Shown here piece after piece: positions 25,105 to 35,894 of a DNA stretch of 64,000 nt. The position numbers and the translations under genes were made by a program. How positions within the stretch are numbered: position 1 is the first letter of the stretch; each line of letters begins with the position of its first letter. Where the stretch lies: positions 1-64,000 of the forward strand of contig NZ_BDGT01000006.1 of assembly GCF_001748285.1 (NCBI RefSeq), written 5' to 3'. The notes beneath the pieces are model-generated. The model saw only the letters and a program-made list of their open reading frames with translations, did not search any database and was not told where the DNA came from. Source of the DNA: Thermogemmatispora onikobensis. Its GTDB lineage: Bacteria; Chloroflexota; Ktedonobacteria; Ktedonobacterales; Ktedonobacteraceae.

Positions 25105-26889
25105 CTAGGGCAGCACGAGTCGACAGGCCAGGCATGGCTGCCCCAGGATGTCAAGCAACTGGGCAAGCAGCACCGGCAGCGGACGGTCGGTACGGAATGG
25201 CACCCCGGTGATCTGCTCCGTCGCCGGAAGGCATGGCTGCCAGTGAGCACACTGGGCATCGTAGAGGTCTGGCCGCCCGTCAGAGGCCTCGACTGTGCTC
25301 GATCGCAGCGACAGCTCGCCGACGCCGCTTAAGCCTGGGGTGGCGATTCGCTGGCGCTGGCTCCAGCGATGGCGGAGCCGTGCTAAAGCTTCTTCCTTTG
25401 GACAAAAGCACTCGATGAAGAAAGTGGGAACGCCTTGAGCAGCAGCGGCCTGGGCCATGATCTGCCGATCTTCGCGGCGCAGAAAGGAGGCATCCAGAAT
25501 CACCGAGCGCCCTTCTTGCAAGGCCAGGATGGCCAGGGCATGGAGCGCCTGATAGGTACGTGTCCCCCAGGCCGGGGCATAGATACCTTTTCCAAAAGCC
25601 TCAGCCCGCGTCTCACCGGGAGCGAGGCCCGCCAGACGCTTGCGAATCACATCGGACGAAAAGAGCGCCGCCCCAGTCGTTTGTTGGAGGGTCCGCGCCA
25701 ACGTGCTTTTGCCCGTACCCATCAAGCCGCCAATCATGACCAGCGTTGCTCCGGCAGGTCGACTGGCATAATGAGCGGCCAGCGCAAACAAGGCGCTCGC
25801 CTGCTGCTGAGCCTGATCGCGCTCCTCCAGAGGGACCTCGGGTTCATCCAGCAGCAGCGAGGCCACTTTGCCACGCACGCAGGCGCGATAGCACAGATAG
25901 AAAGGCAGCACCTCGCGTAAGCTCTCATCCTCTGTGGCCCTGACATAGGCATCGACAAAAGCATCCGCCAGGTCCACTCGTGCGCTATATTCCAGCTCCA
26001 TCGCCAGGAAAGCTACCTCAGCGGCGATGTCAGCATAGCGAAAGCGGGTATTGAACTCGATGCGGTCCAGAAAAAGAAGCTGTGGCTCCTGCTGTCCGTC
26101 CTCGGGGGGAGACTCCAGCCAGTAGACATGCTGGAGGCGCAGGTCTCCGTGCCCATCTCGGATGCATCCCTGGGCGATGCGCCCCAGCAACAGCGCCCGG
26201 CGCTGCGCAAGAAACTGCTCGACGTAGCGTTGAATCTGCTCGTAGGTTGACTGATCCAGGGTGCGACCAAGGTAGGGCTGAAGCTGGGTCAGGGTCTCCT
26301 GCCAGTTGAAGGCTAACAGCTCCGGCTGGCCATAGCGGCGTACTTCGTCATCTGCGCGGGCCTCGGCATGGAAGGCGGCCAGACGCCGGGCGACCGCTTC
26401 GAGCATTGCCGCCGAGAGGCGCCCGCTCTGGAGCCAGCCGGCCAGGGTTGCTGTCTCGGGGAGACGACGCATCACTACTGCATAGTCAACAACCGTCCCC
26501 TCTTCGAGAGAAGAAGCAGGCTCTGGCACGCTCTCCGGCGAGAAGATCGGGCCAATATGCATCTCCTCTCGCTGGGTGCGCACGATGGGGGCCACGCCCA
26601 GATAGATGCCGGGCGCCAGCGGGGCATTCACAAGAACCTCCTCCCGACACCACTGGCGGCGCAGCATCGGCGTTGAGTAATCGAGAAAGCCCAGATTCAC
26701 CGGCTTCTTCAATTTATAGACCAGATCAGGGAGGAGCACAACCACGGAAGCGTGAGTCTGTACCAGATGGGGAGCTGAAGCGGCAGGCGTCGACTGGTGC
26801 TGGGCACTTGCCGCGCGCGCTGGCGCCTTCCCTGCCAAAATAGTGGTGATCATGGCTTCTGCTGCCTGCATGACCGATGGCGCTGGCAT
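25105..26889 (-). CDS. Aminoglycoside-phosphotransferase-like / AAA kinase fusion
   Basis: A 594-aa two-domain protein. Residues about 30-340 resemble the APH-like kinase fold (CIRDGHGDLRLQHVYW with the catalytic HGDLR, then FLDRIEFNTRFRYADIAAEVAFLAMEL). Residues about 375-560 hold a P-loop kinase (IGGLMGTGKSTLARTL) of the AAA_33/zeta-toxin-like type, with SSDVIRKRL downstream. This fusion is widespread in bacteria but its substrate is unknown. The ATG at 26889 has GAGGAG upstream. It probably forms a single-gene unit. Confidence 0.85.
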   Translation of the reverse strand: MPAPSVMQAAEAMITTILAGKAPARAASAQHQSTPAASAPHLVQTHASVVVLLPDLVYKLKKPVNLGFLDYSTPMLRRQWCREEVLVNAPLAPGIYLGVAPIVRTQREEMHIGPIFSPESVPEPASSLEEGTVVDYAVVMRRLPETATLAGWLQSGRLSAAMLEAVARRLAAFHAEARADDEVRRYGQPELLAFNWQETLTQLQPYLGRTLDQSTYEQIQRYVEQFLAQRRALLLGRIAQGCIRDGHGDLRLQHVYWLESPPEDGQQEPQLLFLDRIEFNTRFRYADIAAEVAFLAMELEYSARVDLADAFVDAYVRATEDESLREVLPFYLCYRACVRGKVASLLLDEPEVPLEERDQAQQQASALFALAAHYASRPAGATLVMIGGLMGTGKSTLARTLQQTTGAALFSSDVIRKRLAGLAPGETRAEAFGKGIYAPAWGTRTYQALHALAILALQEGRSVILDASFLRREDRQIMAQAAAAQGVPTFFIECFCPKEEALARLRHRWSQRQRIATPGLSGVGELSLRSSTVEASDGRPDLYDAQCAHWQPCLPATEQITGVPFRTDRPLPVLLAQLLDILGQPCLACRLVLP

Positions 26890-27190
26890 GGTGCTTCTCC
26901 TCAGATGGCTCAGCAACACGATGTCCTCAAGACGGCAACCTGACTGACAGGAGGCAGGAAGGTCGCTGCCAGACTGCCCCTCCTACCTGGTCGCTACGGC
27001 TCCATTGCCGCACCGGCCCTGAGCCACCCCGCTGGTAGAAGCCAGCTGGCAGCGCCTTCCAACCCGAGACAAGATGAGCAAGGCCATTCGTTCTGCTCCT
27101 GAGCGAATCCCGGCTGCTCCTGCCAATAGAACCATAGCACCTGCACTGCACGGCTCCCTCTCCAGGCCTCGGCCAATGCTCACAGGGCGC
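26890..27190. other. Intergenic region, nothing recognised
   Basis: About 300 bases between two minus-strand genes. Short frames only; no clear terminator or promoter. Confidence 0.5.
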
Positions 27191-29260
27191 TCACAGTACC
27201 CGCCTGCCCTGCCCGGTTTCTAGCGGGATGCGGCTCACGCGCAAGGCATTGAAAATGACCAGGACATCAATGCCCTCTTGCAGAATGGCGCCTACAGCCG
27301 GCGGTATCCAGCCAAAGGCCGCCAGCAGCATCGCTGTCGCGCTCAATCCCATTCCCACCCAGATTCCCTGACGGGCGATACGCATGACACCGCGCCCAAG
27401 CCGTACAGCGGTGGCGATGCGCCGTACATCCTCGGAGAGGAGCACGGCATCCGCGACGCTGGCCGCTGCGGTCAGCCCCTGCTGTCCCATGGCGATCCCC
27501 ACGGTGGCGGTGGCCAGTGCGGGCGCATCGTTGACCCCATCGCCGACCATCAATACTTTGCGCCCTTTGTTGAGGTAATCGCGGATGACCTGGACTTTCT
27601 CTTCCGGTAAGCAGCGCGCTACCGCGCGGTCCATGCCGGCAAGGGCTCTGATCCGCTGGGCCACCTCCTCGCCGTCGCCGGTCAGGAGCACTCTTTCCTC
27701 AATGCTCGCTTGCTTGAGATCAGCCATGAGTTGGGCAAGATCAGCCCGGGGTCGATCCTCCAGAACGATCAGCGCCAGGCAGTAACCATTCACGGCCAGA
27801 AAGCTGGCGATCTGGCCGGTCGCTGTCCACTGCTCGCGGGCCAGCAAGAGGACCGGCGGGAGCGGGATTCCGCGCTGACGCAGAAAGGTACGGTTGCCCA
27901 CTGTGACCTCATAGATCGGCTCCTCCGGCGCCGCAGTCAGACGGACGCGCCCCGCGACTCCTTTGCCAAAGACTTCCTGGAACTGCTCAGTTAGTCCAGG
28001 AGCCAGCCCTTGCGCGCGGGCGGATTCGACAATAGCCCGCGCCAGGATATGCGAGGAAAGCTGTTCCACTGAGGCCGCCAGGCGCAGTAAGGTCGCATCA
28101 TCGAGGAGGGGGGCCTCAGCAGGCACCTCCGACGCCGGCGCTCGCCAGAGCCTGGAGACGGAAGGCATCCCCAGGGTCAAGGTTCCGGTCTTATCAAACA
28201 CGGCCACCTGCACCTCACCGAGAGCTTCCACAGTCGCGCCGCTCTTGACAATGAGGCCTGCTCGGGCCGCCCGGTCGATGCCGGACATGATGGCGATCGG
28301 CGTGGCCAGAATCAGAGGGCAGGGCGTGGCTACTACGAGCACAGCCAGGGCCGTGATACCGCTCCCGGTAAGCAGCCAGGTCAGTGCAGCGAGCGAGAGG
28401 CTCACAGCGGTAAAGAGGACGCTGTAGCGATCGGCCAGGCGGTGAAGAGGAGCTTTCTGCTCTTGAGCCGCGGCGACCAGGCGCACAATCTGAGCGTATT
28501 TGCTCTCAAGGCTGCGTCGGGTGGCACGCACTTCGAGCGGGCGATCGAGATTGAGGCTGCCGGAGAGCACGGTCGCCCCCACGGTCTTCGGTTGCGGCAG
28601 CGGTTCGCCCGTGAGATCGGCCTCACTCACGTATGAAGAGCCAGCTACTATCTCGCCATCTACAGGAACCAGCTCGCCGGGCTTGACCACCACAACCATG
28701 CCCACTTCAATGTCCTCGGCGGCAAGATCGACCAGCTCCTGCCCACGCCAGATATGGCTAATGCGCGGCGCGCGCTCAGCCAGGGCTGAAAGAGAGCGGC
28801 GAGCCTGCCGGAGCGCATACGCCTCCAGGGCTTCGCCCCCAGAGAGCATCAGCACGACAAAAGCCCCAGCCAGATACTCCCCCGCCAGGAGCGCCCCGAT
28901 GATGGCGAGAATCGCGATGAGGTCAACGCTCAGTTCCCGACGGCTGAGCTGTCGCAGCGTCTGCCAGCTCAGGGGAATGCCTCCCATCACCGTGATCACC
29001 AGGAGCACCCAGCGCGCAAGGTCAGCGCGTCCGCTTAGCCAGCAGAGGAGCGCGACGAGGAGCAGCAACAGCGCTGCGGAAGGCAGAGGATAATGACGCA
29101 GCAACTCCCCCAGGGCTTTGCGACCAAAGCGCGGCGGCAGTTGCACCGCCGCCTGGGCTGGGATAGGCGGCACGGGAGTCGCCGCTCTCTTCCCGTGCTC
29201 TGGGTCTGAGACAAGCTGAGACTGCGGAAGGGCAGGCTGGCGCCGATGGACCACTGGCAT
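27191..29260 (-). CDS. P1B-type heavy-metal ATPase with a TPCP metal motif
   Basis: A 689-aa P-type ATPase without an N-terminal metal-binding domain. It has the actuator TGEP, the transmembrane metal motif TPCP, the phosphorylation site FDKTGTLTLG (Asp near 356) and the hinge VGDGVNDAPAL. TPCP in place of CPC or SPC is the mark of the P1B-5 group, linked to nickel and iron export; specificity is thus inferred. The HP dipeptide of most P1B pumps is HI here (SSHILARA). The ATG at 29260 was chosen over GTG at 29305, which has no ribosome site. It is divergent from the MgtA-type pump. Confidence 0.88.
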   Translation of the reverse strand: MPVVHRRQPALPQSQLVSDPEHGKRAATPVPPIPAQAAVQLPPRFGRKALGELLRHYPLPSAALLLLLVALLCWLSGRADLARWVLLVITVMGGIPLSWQTLRQLSRRELSVDLIAILAIIGALLAGEYLAGAFVVLMLSGGEALEAYALRQARRSLSALAERAPRISHIWRGQELVDLAAEDIEVGMVVVVKPGELVPVDGEIVAGSSYVSEADLTGEPLPQPKTVGATVLSGSLNLDRPLEVRATRRSLESKYAQIVRLVAAAQEQKAPLHRLADRYSVLFTAVSLSLAALTWLLTGSGITALAVLVVATPCPLILATPIAIMSGIDRAARAGLIVKSGATVEALGEVQVAVFDKTGTLTLGMPSVSRLWRAPASEVPAEAPLLDDATLLRLAASVEQLSSHILARAIVESARAQGLAPGLTEQFQEVFGKGVAGRVRLTAAPEEPIYEVTVGNRTFLRQRGIPLPPVLLLAREQWTATGQIASFLAVNGYCLALIVLEDRPRADLAQLMADLKQASIEERVLLTGDGEEVAQRIRALAGMDRAVARCLPEEKVQVIRDYLNKGRKVLMVGDGVNDAPALATATVGIAMGQQGLTAAASVADAVLLSEDVRRIATAVRLGRGVMRIARQGIWVGMGLSATAMLLAAFGWIPPAVGAILQEGIDVLVIFNALRVSRIPLETGQGRRVL

Positions 29261-29565
29261 AGTTGGATAGCCTTTTTCTCCTGTAGTGGAGGGGAAATGT
29301 TCCACTCCGAGGAACGTTGCTTCTCACCACCAGGATACATGCCAGTGGTCACACATCCATCACAGCCTGTCAGCCCTATCTCACGAAGCGTTCTCTACCT
29401 TGTCTGCCTGGCCTGGATTCGCTGACCTGCCTCAGAGGGGCATTGTGATAGCGCTGTAACCATGCCAGGGATGTCCGTGAGGTAATCGTGATGACAGCCT
29501 GTTAGATTCGGAGTGTTTTTGTTACTGCCTACTAATAGCCAGGGGAAGAAGAAGGAGCAACGCTG
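29261..29565. other. Divergent promoter region between two P-type ATPases
   Basis: About 300 bases feeding both pumps. I looked for a magnesium (M-box) riboswitch before the MgtA-type gene and could not support one. No long open frame. Confidence 0.5.
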
Positions 29566-32169
29566 ATGCCCGGTCTACCGCCCTCCTCCCACAGGGAGCC
29601 GATCACGACCACGATAGCCGCCGTTAGTCCACGCTACAGCCAATCGCTCAGCCAGCTACTGACCGAAGTGCGCTCCTCAGAGCAAGGACTGACTGAGGAA
29701 GAAGCGCGCCGCCGCTTGCGCCAATTCGGCCCCAACGAGGTCGCCGCTGAACGGACCAGCTCAGGGGTGGTCCAGCTCGTACGGCTCTTCCTCAACCCGT
29801 TAGTCGCCGTCTTGCTGCTGGCAAGCCTGGTCTCCGCCTTACTCGGCGAGCTAACCAACGCTCTCATCATTGCGATTATCGTCTTCCTGAGCCTGGTGCT
29901 GAACTTCTTGCAGAGCTATCGCTCTCAGCGGGCCGTCGAGCGCCTGCGTTCGTCTGTCGCCCCTGTGGCTCACGTCTTGCGCGATGGCCGCTGGCAAGAT
30001 CTCCCCCGCCGGCTGCTGGTTCCCGGCGATGTCATTCGCCTGGCCGCCGGCGACCTGGTGCCGGCAGATGCTCGTCTGATTGAGGCCCTGGATCTCCATG
30101 TACAGCAGGCCGCGCTCACAGGTGAATCACTGCCGGTCGCTAAACGGGCCGAGGAGACAGCAACCACGCTGGCCCATCCCGCCGAAGCCCCCAACTGGGT
30201 CTTCCTCGGCACCTCCGTGGTGAGTGGCAGCGCCCTTGCCCTTGTGGTAGCCACAGGCCCCCGGACAGCCTTCGGGGATGTGGCCATTCGTCTGGCTCAG
30301 CGCCCACCTGAGACCGAGTTTGAGCGTGGACTCCGCCACTTCAGCTTCCTCATTCTGGAAACGGTCTTCTTTTTAACGCTCTTTGTGTTTCTCACCGGTG
30401 TCCTTCTGCATCACCCGCTTTTCGAGTCCGTACTCTTCGCTCTGGCTCTGGCCGTTGGGCTAACCCCCGAGTTTCTGCCGATGATCGTCACTATTACCCT
30501 GGGGCAGGGAGCCGTGCGCATGGCCAGGCGCAAGGTCATCGTCAAGCATTTGGAGGCGATCCAGAACTTTGGCAGCATTGATATCCTGTGCACGGATAAA
30601 ACCGGTACTCTGACCCGAGGAGAGATGACGCTGCAAGAGGCCTGTGATCTACGGGGGCAGGCCTCCGAGCGTACTCTCTTCTTCGCTTACCTCAACAGCG
30701 CCCTCCAGACCGGTTTCAACAGCCCGCTCGATCAAGCGATCCAGCGCAGCGGCGCATTCTCGCTGGCCGCTTATCGTAAGTACGGCGAGATCCCCTTTGA
30801 TTTTGAGCGGCGCCGCCTCTCCGTCATCGTCGAGCAGACCAACACTGCCAGGCGGCTCCTCATTGTCAAAGGGGCCCCCGAGCATATCCTTCCGCTCTGC
30901 ACTGGCTGCGAGCTGGATGGTGTAGCCCAGCCGCTGACAGCCGCCCTGCGAGGTCAGGCTGAGGCACTCCATCAGCGCTTCAGCCAGGAAGGACTGCGTG
31001 TGCTCGCCGTGGCCTATCGCGAGCTGCCTCAGCAGGAGCGCTATGGCCAGGCGGAAGAGCAGGACCTGATCTTGTTGGGATTGCTGACCTTTGTCGATCC
31101 ACCCCAGGCCGGCGTCGCTGAGGCTATTGCCGCCCTGGCGCGGGACGGGGTCCAGGTCAAGATCGTCACAGGCGATAACGAGCTGGTGGCGCGCCATATC
31201 TGTCGCCAGGTAGGGCTGGATCCAGCGCGCGTGCTGGTAGGCAGCCAGCTAGAGCGCATGAGCGATGCCGCCTTGCTCGGCGCGGTGGAACACGTCACGC
31301 TCTTCGCCCGGGTCTCGCCTGCGCAGAAAAGTCGCATTTTGCTGGCCCTCAAACGCCGTGGCCATGTCGTGGGCTTCCTGGGCGATGGCATCAATGATGC
31401 GCCCTCGCTGCACGCGGCAGATGTAGGGATCTCGGTCGCCGGTGCCGTCGATATCGCCAGAGAGGCCGCCAGCATTCTCCTCCTGGAGCAGAGCCTGCAG
31501 GTGCTCCACGCAGGCATTCTGGAGGGGCGCAGGGCCTTCGGCAACGTGATGAAATATCTCCTTATGGGTACCAGCTCCAACTTTGGGAACGTCTTCAGCA
31601 TGGCCGGGGCCTTTCTCCTCCTGCCTTTTCTGCCGATGCTACCGGCCCAGATTCTGCTCAATAACTTTCTCTACGACCTGGCGCAGGTCACCATTCCCAC
31701 CGACCACGTCGACGCCAGCCTGATGCTCAAGCCGCAGCGCTGGAACATCGGCCTGATCCGCAACTTCATGCTGCTGGTTGGACCCATCAGTTCGCTCTAC
31801 GATTTCTTGACCTTTTTTGTCATGCTCGCGGTCTTTCATGCCTCCGAGGCCCTCTTTCACACCGGCTGGTTCATCGAGTCCCTGGCGACGCAGACCCTGG
31901 TGATCTTCGTGATCCGTACCGCTGGTCATCCGCTGCGCAGTCGTCCCAGCCTGCCATTGACGCTCACCACCCTGGCAGTGGTTGGCTGCGGGCTGCTGCT
32001 GCCCTGGACGCCGCTGGCCGCTCCACTGGGCTTTGTGCCGTTGCCTGCCGGCTACTTCCTCTTCCTGGCAGTTGCCACACTGACCTACCTGGCACTGGTC
32101 GAGCTGGTGAAGGGGCGCCTGTTGCCAACCAGCCAGCAAGCTGGCCTATCGGGTCAGGCGCAACCGTGA
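29566..32169 (+). CDS. mgtA: Magnesium-transporting P-type ATPase (MgtA/MgtB type)
   Basis: An 867-aa P3B-type ATPase. It has the N-terminal cation-ATPase helix region, actuator LTGES, the membrane motif VGLTPEFLPMIV, phosphorylation site CTDKTGTLTRG (Asp344), FDFERRRLSV in the nucleotide domain, GDGINDAPSLHAADVGI and the MgtA-specific NNFLYDLAQVTIPTDHVD. Ten membrane helices are expected. It imports Mg2+ using ATP. The start follows GAAGGAG. The C-terminal helices end close to the stop, so no extra domain is present. Confidence 0.92.
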   Translation: MPGLPPSSHREPITTTIAAVSPRYSQSLSQLLTEVRSSEQGLTEEEARRRLRQFGPNEVAAERTSSGVVQLVRLFLNPLVAVLLLASLVSALLGELTNALIIAIIVFLSLVLNFLQSYRSQRAVERLRSSVAPVAHVLRDGRWQDLPRRLLVPGDVIRLAAGDLVPADARLIEALDLHVQQAALTGESLPVAKRAEETATTLAHPAEAPNWVFLGTSVVSGSALALVVATGPRTAFGDVAIRLAQRPPETEFERGLRHFSFLILETVFFLTLFVFLTGVLLHHPLFESVLFALALAVGLTPEFLPMIVTITLGQGAVRMARRKVIVKHLEAIQNFGSIDILCTDKTGTLTRGEMTLQEACDLRGQASERTLFFAYLNSALQTGFNSPLDQAIQRSGAFSLAAYRKYGEIPFDFERRRLSVIVEQTNTARRLLIVKGAPEHILPLCTGCELDGVAQPLTAALRGQAEALHQRFSQEGLRVLAVAYRELPQQERYGQAEEQDLILLGLLTFVDPPQAGVAEAIAALARDGVQVKIVTGDNELVARHICRQVGLDPARVLVGSQLERMSDAALLGAVEHVTLFARVSPAQKSRILLALKRRGHVVGFLGDGINDAPSLHAADVGISVAGAVDIAREAASILLLEQSLQVLHAGILEGRRAFGNVMKYLLMGTSSNFGNVFSMAGAFLLLPFLPMLPAQILLNNFLYDLAQVTIPTDHVDASLMLKPQRWNIGLIRNFMLLVGPISSLYDFLTFFVMLAVFHASEALFHTGWFIESLATQTLVIFVIRTAGHPLRSRPSLPLTLTTLAVVGCGLLLPWTPLAAPLGFVPLPAGYFLFLAVATLTYLALVELVKGRLLPTSQQAGLSGQAQP

Positions 32170-32357
32170 GCAGCGTCGGCGGCTCCCGACCAGAAGCAAG
32201 CGCCGTCAGCTCTCAGTCAGAAGGCAGCGATGGAACCTTCTGCAGAGCTGACGGTGTGACGGTGGTGCACGGGCGGACCAGCCACATGCAGTGTGCCGGA
32301 CAAGATGCCTGTCCGCTAGTCATCTGCGCTTCTCCGTCGCTGGTAATTCCTCCGGGA

Positions 32358-32630
32358 TCATTGCCGGCTCTCTTCCGAAGAGCGCAGGCGGGCCAGCATT
32401 GCGTCAAAGGTCGCGGCGTCGATTTCTCCGCGCGCGTAGCGCTCCTGTAGAATCTGCAAGGGAGAGCGATTCGGCCCCGAGGGATACAGGCGAGACGGTC
32501 CCTCTGAGAACCAGCCTTTCCCTCTGGCCAGACGAAACAGGGCCCAGGCCAGGGCCGCCAGCAAGATCAGCCAGAGAACGGCCCCGAGCCACATCCATAG
32601 CATGCCTCCGCAGCCAAAGCCCCACATCAT
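32358..32630 (-). CDS. SHOCT-domain membrane protein
   Basis: A 90-aa protein: one membrane helix (LWMWLGAVLWLILLAALAWA, about residues 11-32), then a short linker and a C-terminal SHOCT motif (LQILQERYARGEIDAATFDAML). SHOCT peptides are common as small membrane proteins of unknown function, thought to mediate oligomerisation. GAGGTGAT precedes the ATG at 32630; there is a second ATG directly after it. Codes toward the end of the Mg pump gene. Confidence 0.85.
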   Translation of the reverse strand: MMWGFGCGGMLWMWLGAVLWLILLAALAWALFRLARGKGWFSEGPSRLYPSGPNRSPLQILQERYARGEIDAATFDAMLARLRSSEESRQ

Positions 32631-32960
32631 CAAGATCACCTCATTTCTTGAGCGTTTCCTCTCCTTGAACAAGCCAGGCACACTCGTTGCCTTACTTCAG
32701 ATACTATGATCCACTCCCACACTCTCGATCTGTTCACAGCGCCGCCCAATTGACTCACAGTGACCTCACAGGACGCCGGGGTGAGATGGGGAGAAGCATG
32801 CAGCGCGGTGTCCCTGCTCTTCTGGCGACCCGTCGTGATGGAACTGAGAGGAGGGCGGCCAGGTAAGAGAGCAGATCGTGAGTTGGACACGCTAGGCTGG
32901 TGATCGAGACCAACAGGATACACGTACGCTCTCAATATGTTGAGGAAAGGAGCCACCACG
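32631..32960. other. Divergent intergenic region
   Basis: Upstream region of the SHOCT gene and the Pat-like gene. No additional gene; I cannot define promoters. Confidence 0.5.
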
Positions 32961-35768
32961 ATGCCCCAGCCCCAACCCGCGCCGGGAGGTTCAGCAGCTC
33001 AGAAGGGGCAGCCGACCACACTCTTCGACCTGCCCTTTTCGCACCCCCTGCGTGTCTTCTTCGCGCCTCACAGTATCGCCGTCATCGGAGCCACTGAGCG
33101 CCCGGGGAGCGTCGGGCGAGCCGTGCTCACGAATCTGACCACTGCTCCTTTTGGCGGTTCCATCTTTCCGGTCAATCTCCACCGCTCCAGTGTGCTCGGC
33201 AGACGCGCCTACCCGCGCGTCACGGATCTTCCAGAGCCGGTGGAGCTGGCCGTGATTGCCACGCCGGCGGAGACCGTCCCTTCTGTGATCGCCGACTGCG
33301 TGGCCGCCGGGGTCGAAGGGGCGATCATTCTCTCCGCTGGTTTTCGCGAGCGAGGGCCAGCTGGCCAGGCACTGGAGCGCCAGGTCCTGGAAGAGGCACG
33401 GCGGGGTGGGCTGCGGCTTCTGGGACCCAACTGCCTGGGCCTGATGAACCCACGCATCGGGCTGAATGCGACCTTCGCCAGCGGGATGGCCCTGCCGGGA
33501 CAGATCGCCTTCCTGAGCCAGAGCGGGGCCTTATGCAGCGCCATTCTCGATTGGAGCCTGCAGGAGCACATCGGCTTCAGCGCCTTTGTCTCGGTCGGGT
33601 CGATGCTCGATCTGGGCTGGGGGGAGTTGCTCGACTACCTGGGGGATGATCCACATACCGGCTGCATTCTCCTCTATCTGGAGACCGTGGGCGACGCCCG
33701 GGCCTTCCTCTCCGCGGCCCGGGCCGTGGCACGGCGCAAACCCGTGATCCTCTTGAAAGGGGGTCAAACTCCCGAGGCCATACAAGCGGCCATCTCCCAC
33801 ACGGGGGCCCTTGCCGTGAGCCAGGAGATCTTCGAGGCAGCCTGCAGCCGCTGCGGCCTGCTGCAGGTGGAGAGCATCGACGAGCTGTTCGCGATGGCTG
33901 AGGTGCTGGCGCGGCAGCCACGCCCCCAGGGGCCGCATTTCACCATCGTGACCAATGCGGGCGGTGCCGGCGTACTGGCTGCCGATGCTCTGGCGAAGGC
34001 CGGCGGGGCGCTGACCCCGCTCTCCTCGGAAACACGGGCCGCCCTCGACGCGCTGCTCCCCCCCTACTGGAGTCGCCAGAACCCGGTAGACATCCTGGGA
34101 GATGCCGATCCCGAACGCTATGCCCAGGCCATTGCCATCCTCTCTCGTGAGCCGGCCAGCAATGGCTTGCTGGTCATCCTGACACCCCAGGCCATGAGCG
34201 ACCCCACCCGTACCGCCGAGCGCGTAGTTGAGGCCGTGGCAGGCAGCAAACGGCCCGTGGTGGCAAGCTGGATGGGAGGCAGCAGTGTGGCAGCCGGCCA
34301 CGAGATTCTGACACGCGCCGGCATCCCGACATTTGCCTCCCCGGATACGGCGGCCCGCGCTTTCTGCGCCATGTGGCGCGCCAGCAAGCATCTGCAGAGC
34401 CTCTACGAGACGCCCAGTGTGGTGGATGATCCCGAGGAGAGCGCCAGTCGGCGCGCGCAGGTCGCCAGCGTGCTGACTGCAGCCCGCCAGGCCGGGCACA
34501 CGCTGCTCAGCGAGCCGGAGGCGAAGGCGGTGCTCCAGGCCTACGACATCCCGACCGTCGAGACTCGCGTCGCGCTCAGCGAAGACGAGGCCGTCCAGCA
34601 GGCGGAGCAGCTCGGCTATCCAGTGGTTCTGAAGCTGCTCTCGCCAACCATCACCCACAAAAGCCGTATTGGAGGCGTCCGCCTTGCCTTGCGCACGGCT
34701 GAGGAGGTGCGGCAGGCCTATCGAGCCATTGCCGAGGCCGCAGAGCGCCAGGCGGGAGCCGGGCAAATGCAGGGTGTGACGGTGCAGCCGATGATTACGC
34801 TGGAGGGCTACGAGCTGATCGTGGGCAGCTTCTGCGACCCACAGTTTGGGCCGGTGCTGCTCTTTGGCAGCGGCGGGCGCCTGGTCGAGGTGCAACGCGA
34901 TACCGCCCTGGCGCTGCCGCCGCTGACCACGACGCTGGCGCGGCGTCTGCTGGAGCGCACGCGCATCTTCGCTGCCCTCCAGCAGGGGGCTGCCGGACTG
35001 CCCGCTGTGGATCTGGCGGCGCTCGAGCGCCTGCTGGTGCGCTTCAGTCTGCTCGTGGTCGAGCAGCCGCTCATCAGGGAGTGCGATATCAACCCTGTGC
35101 TGGCAGCGGGCGGTCATCTGCTGGCACTCGATGCCCGAATCGTGCTGCACTCATCCGGTGTGCCCGAAACAGCGCTGCCGCGCCCGGCGATTCGTCCCTA
35201 CCCGAGCCACTACATCGGGAACTGGCAGCTCCCTGATGGCACTCCGGTGACGATCCGCCCGATTCGCCCGGAAGACGAGCCGTTGATGGTGCGCTTCCAC
35301 GAGCGGCTCTCAGAGCGCAGTGTCTATCTGCGCTGGCTACATGTCCTTGGCCTGAGTCAACGCATCGCCCATGAGCGGCTGGTAGATCGCTGCTTCATCG
35401 ACTACGATCGAGAGCTGGCCCTGGTGGCCATCTCGCGGGAGGAGGCGTCAGGCACTGGTACAGAGACGCTCCTGGGCATTGGACGCCTGATCAAGCTGCC
35501 CGGGGGAGAGGAGGCCGAGTTTGCCTTGCTGATCGCCGATCAGGTGCAGGGGCAAGGACTGGGAACGGAGCTGTTGCGGCGCTTGATGGAGATCGCCCGG
35601 CAGGAGGGCCTGCAACGCTTGCAGGGCCGCATGCTGCCGGAGAACCAGGCCATGCTGCGGGTCTGCCGCAAGCTTGGCTTTCAGCTGACCTACCATCCCG
35701 AGGAGCAGCTGATGCAGGCAACCTTCCTGTTGCGAGAAGGGAGCGAGCTGATCAAGGGACACCCGTGA
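32961..35768 (+). CDS. Pat-like protein lysine acetyltransferase (CoA ligase-like plus GNAT)
   Basis: A 935-aa fusion. Residues about 20-480 are the NDP-forming acyl-CoA synthetase module: CoA-binding ([16 protein letters not shown]) and two ligase-type flavodoxin domains ([26 protein letters not shown]). Residues about 510-730 form an ATP-grasp ([19 protein letters not shown]). Residues about 755-930 form a GNAT acetyltransferase ([15 protein letters not shown]). The order equals that of Salmonella Pat, which acetylates acetyl-CoA synthetase and other enzymes. The ligase part is often inactive in Pat; the loop His of the active ligases is not evident, so regulation by acetyl-CoA is more likely than synthesis. 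The start at 32961 has AAAGGAG ten bases upstream, unlike the ATG at 32937. Confidence 0.85.
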   Translation: MPQPQPAPGGSAAQKGQPTTLFDLPFSHPLRVFFAPHSIAVIGATERPGSVGRAVLTNLTTAPFGGSIFPVNLHRSSVLGRRAYPRVTDLPEPVELAVIATPAETVPSVIADCVAAGVEGAIILSAGFRERGPAGQALERQVLEEARRGGLRLLGPNCLGLMNPRIGLNATFASGMALPGQIAFLSQSGALCSAILDWSLQEHIGFSAFVSVGSMLDLGWGELLDYLGDDPHTGCILLYLETVGDARAFLSAARAVARRKPVILLKGGQTPEAIQAAISHTGALAVSQEIFEAACSRCGLLQVESIDELFAMAEVLARQPRPQGPHFTIVTNAGGAGVLAADALAKAGGALTPLSSETRAALDALLPPYWSRQNPVDILGDADPERYAQAIAILSREPASNGLLVILTPQAMSDPTRTAERVVEAVAGSKRPVVASWMGGSSVAAGHEILTRAGIPTFASPDTAARAFCAMWRASKHLQSLYETPSVVDDPEESASRRAQVASVLTAARQAGHTLLSEPEAKAVLQAYDIPTVETRVALSEDEAVQQAEQLGYPVVLKLLSPTITHKSRIGGVRLALRTAEEVRQAYRAIAEAAERQAGAGQMQGVTVQPMITLEGYELIVGSFCDPQFGPVLLFGSGGRLVEVQRDTALALPPLTTTLARRLLERTRIFAALQQGAAGLPAVDLAALERLLVRFSLLVVEQPLIRECDINPVLAAGGHLLALDARIVLHSSGVPETALPRPAIRPYPSHYIGNWQLPDGTPVTIRPIRPEDEPLMVRFHERLSERSVYLRWLHVLGLSQRIAHERLVDRCFIDYDRELALVAISREEASGTGTETLLGIGRLIKLPGGEEAEFALLIADQVQGQGLGTELLRRLMEIARQEGLQRLQGRMLPENQAMLRVCRKLGFQLTYHPEEQLMQATFLLREGSELIKGHP

Positions 35769-35894
35769 GAGAAGGAAGGGAGCGCAAGGGAGCCACCAGC
35801 ACATCGGCCTCGCCGCGCCTGGACGAGCCTGCGTGCAGGTCCCTCGAGCCAGTAGCCGTGGCCAGTGGCTTCCTTGTCCCTGACTGGCGACCGC

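Noticed and set aside
29261-29565. Possible Mg riboswitch before the MgtA-type gene
   Set aside because: No conserved M-box helices could be traced by eye; a covariance-model search would be needed.
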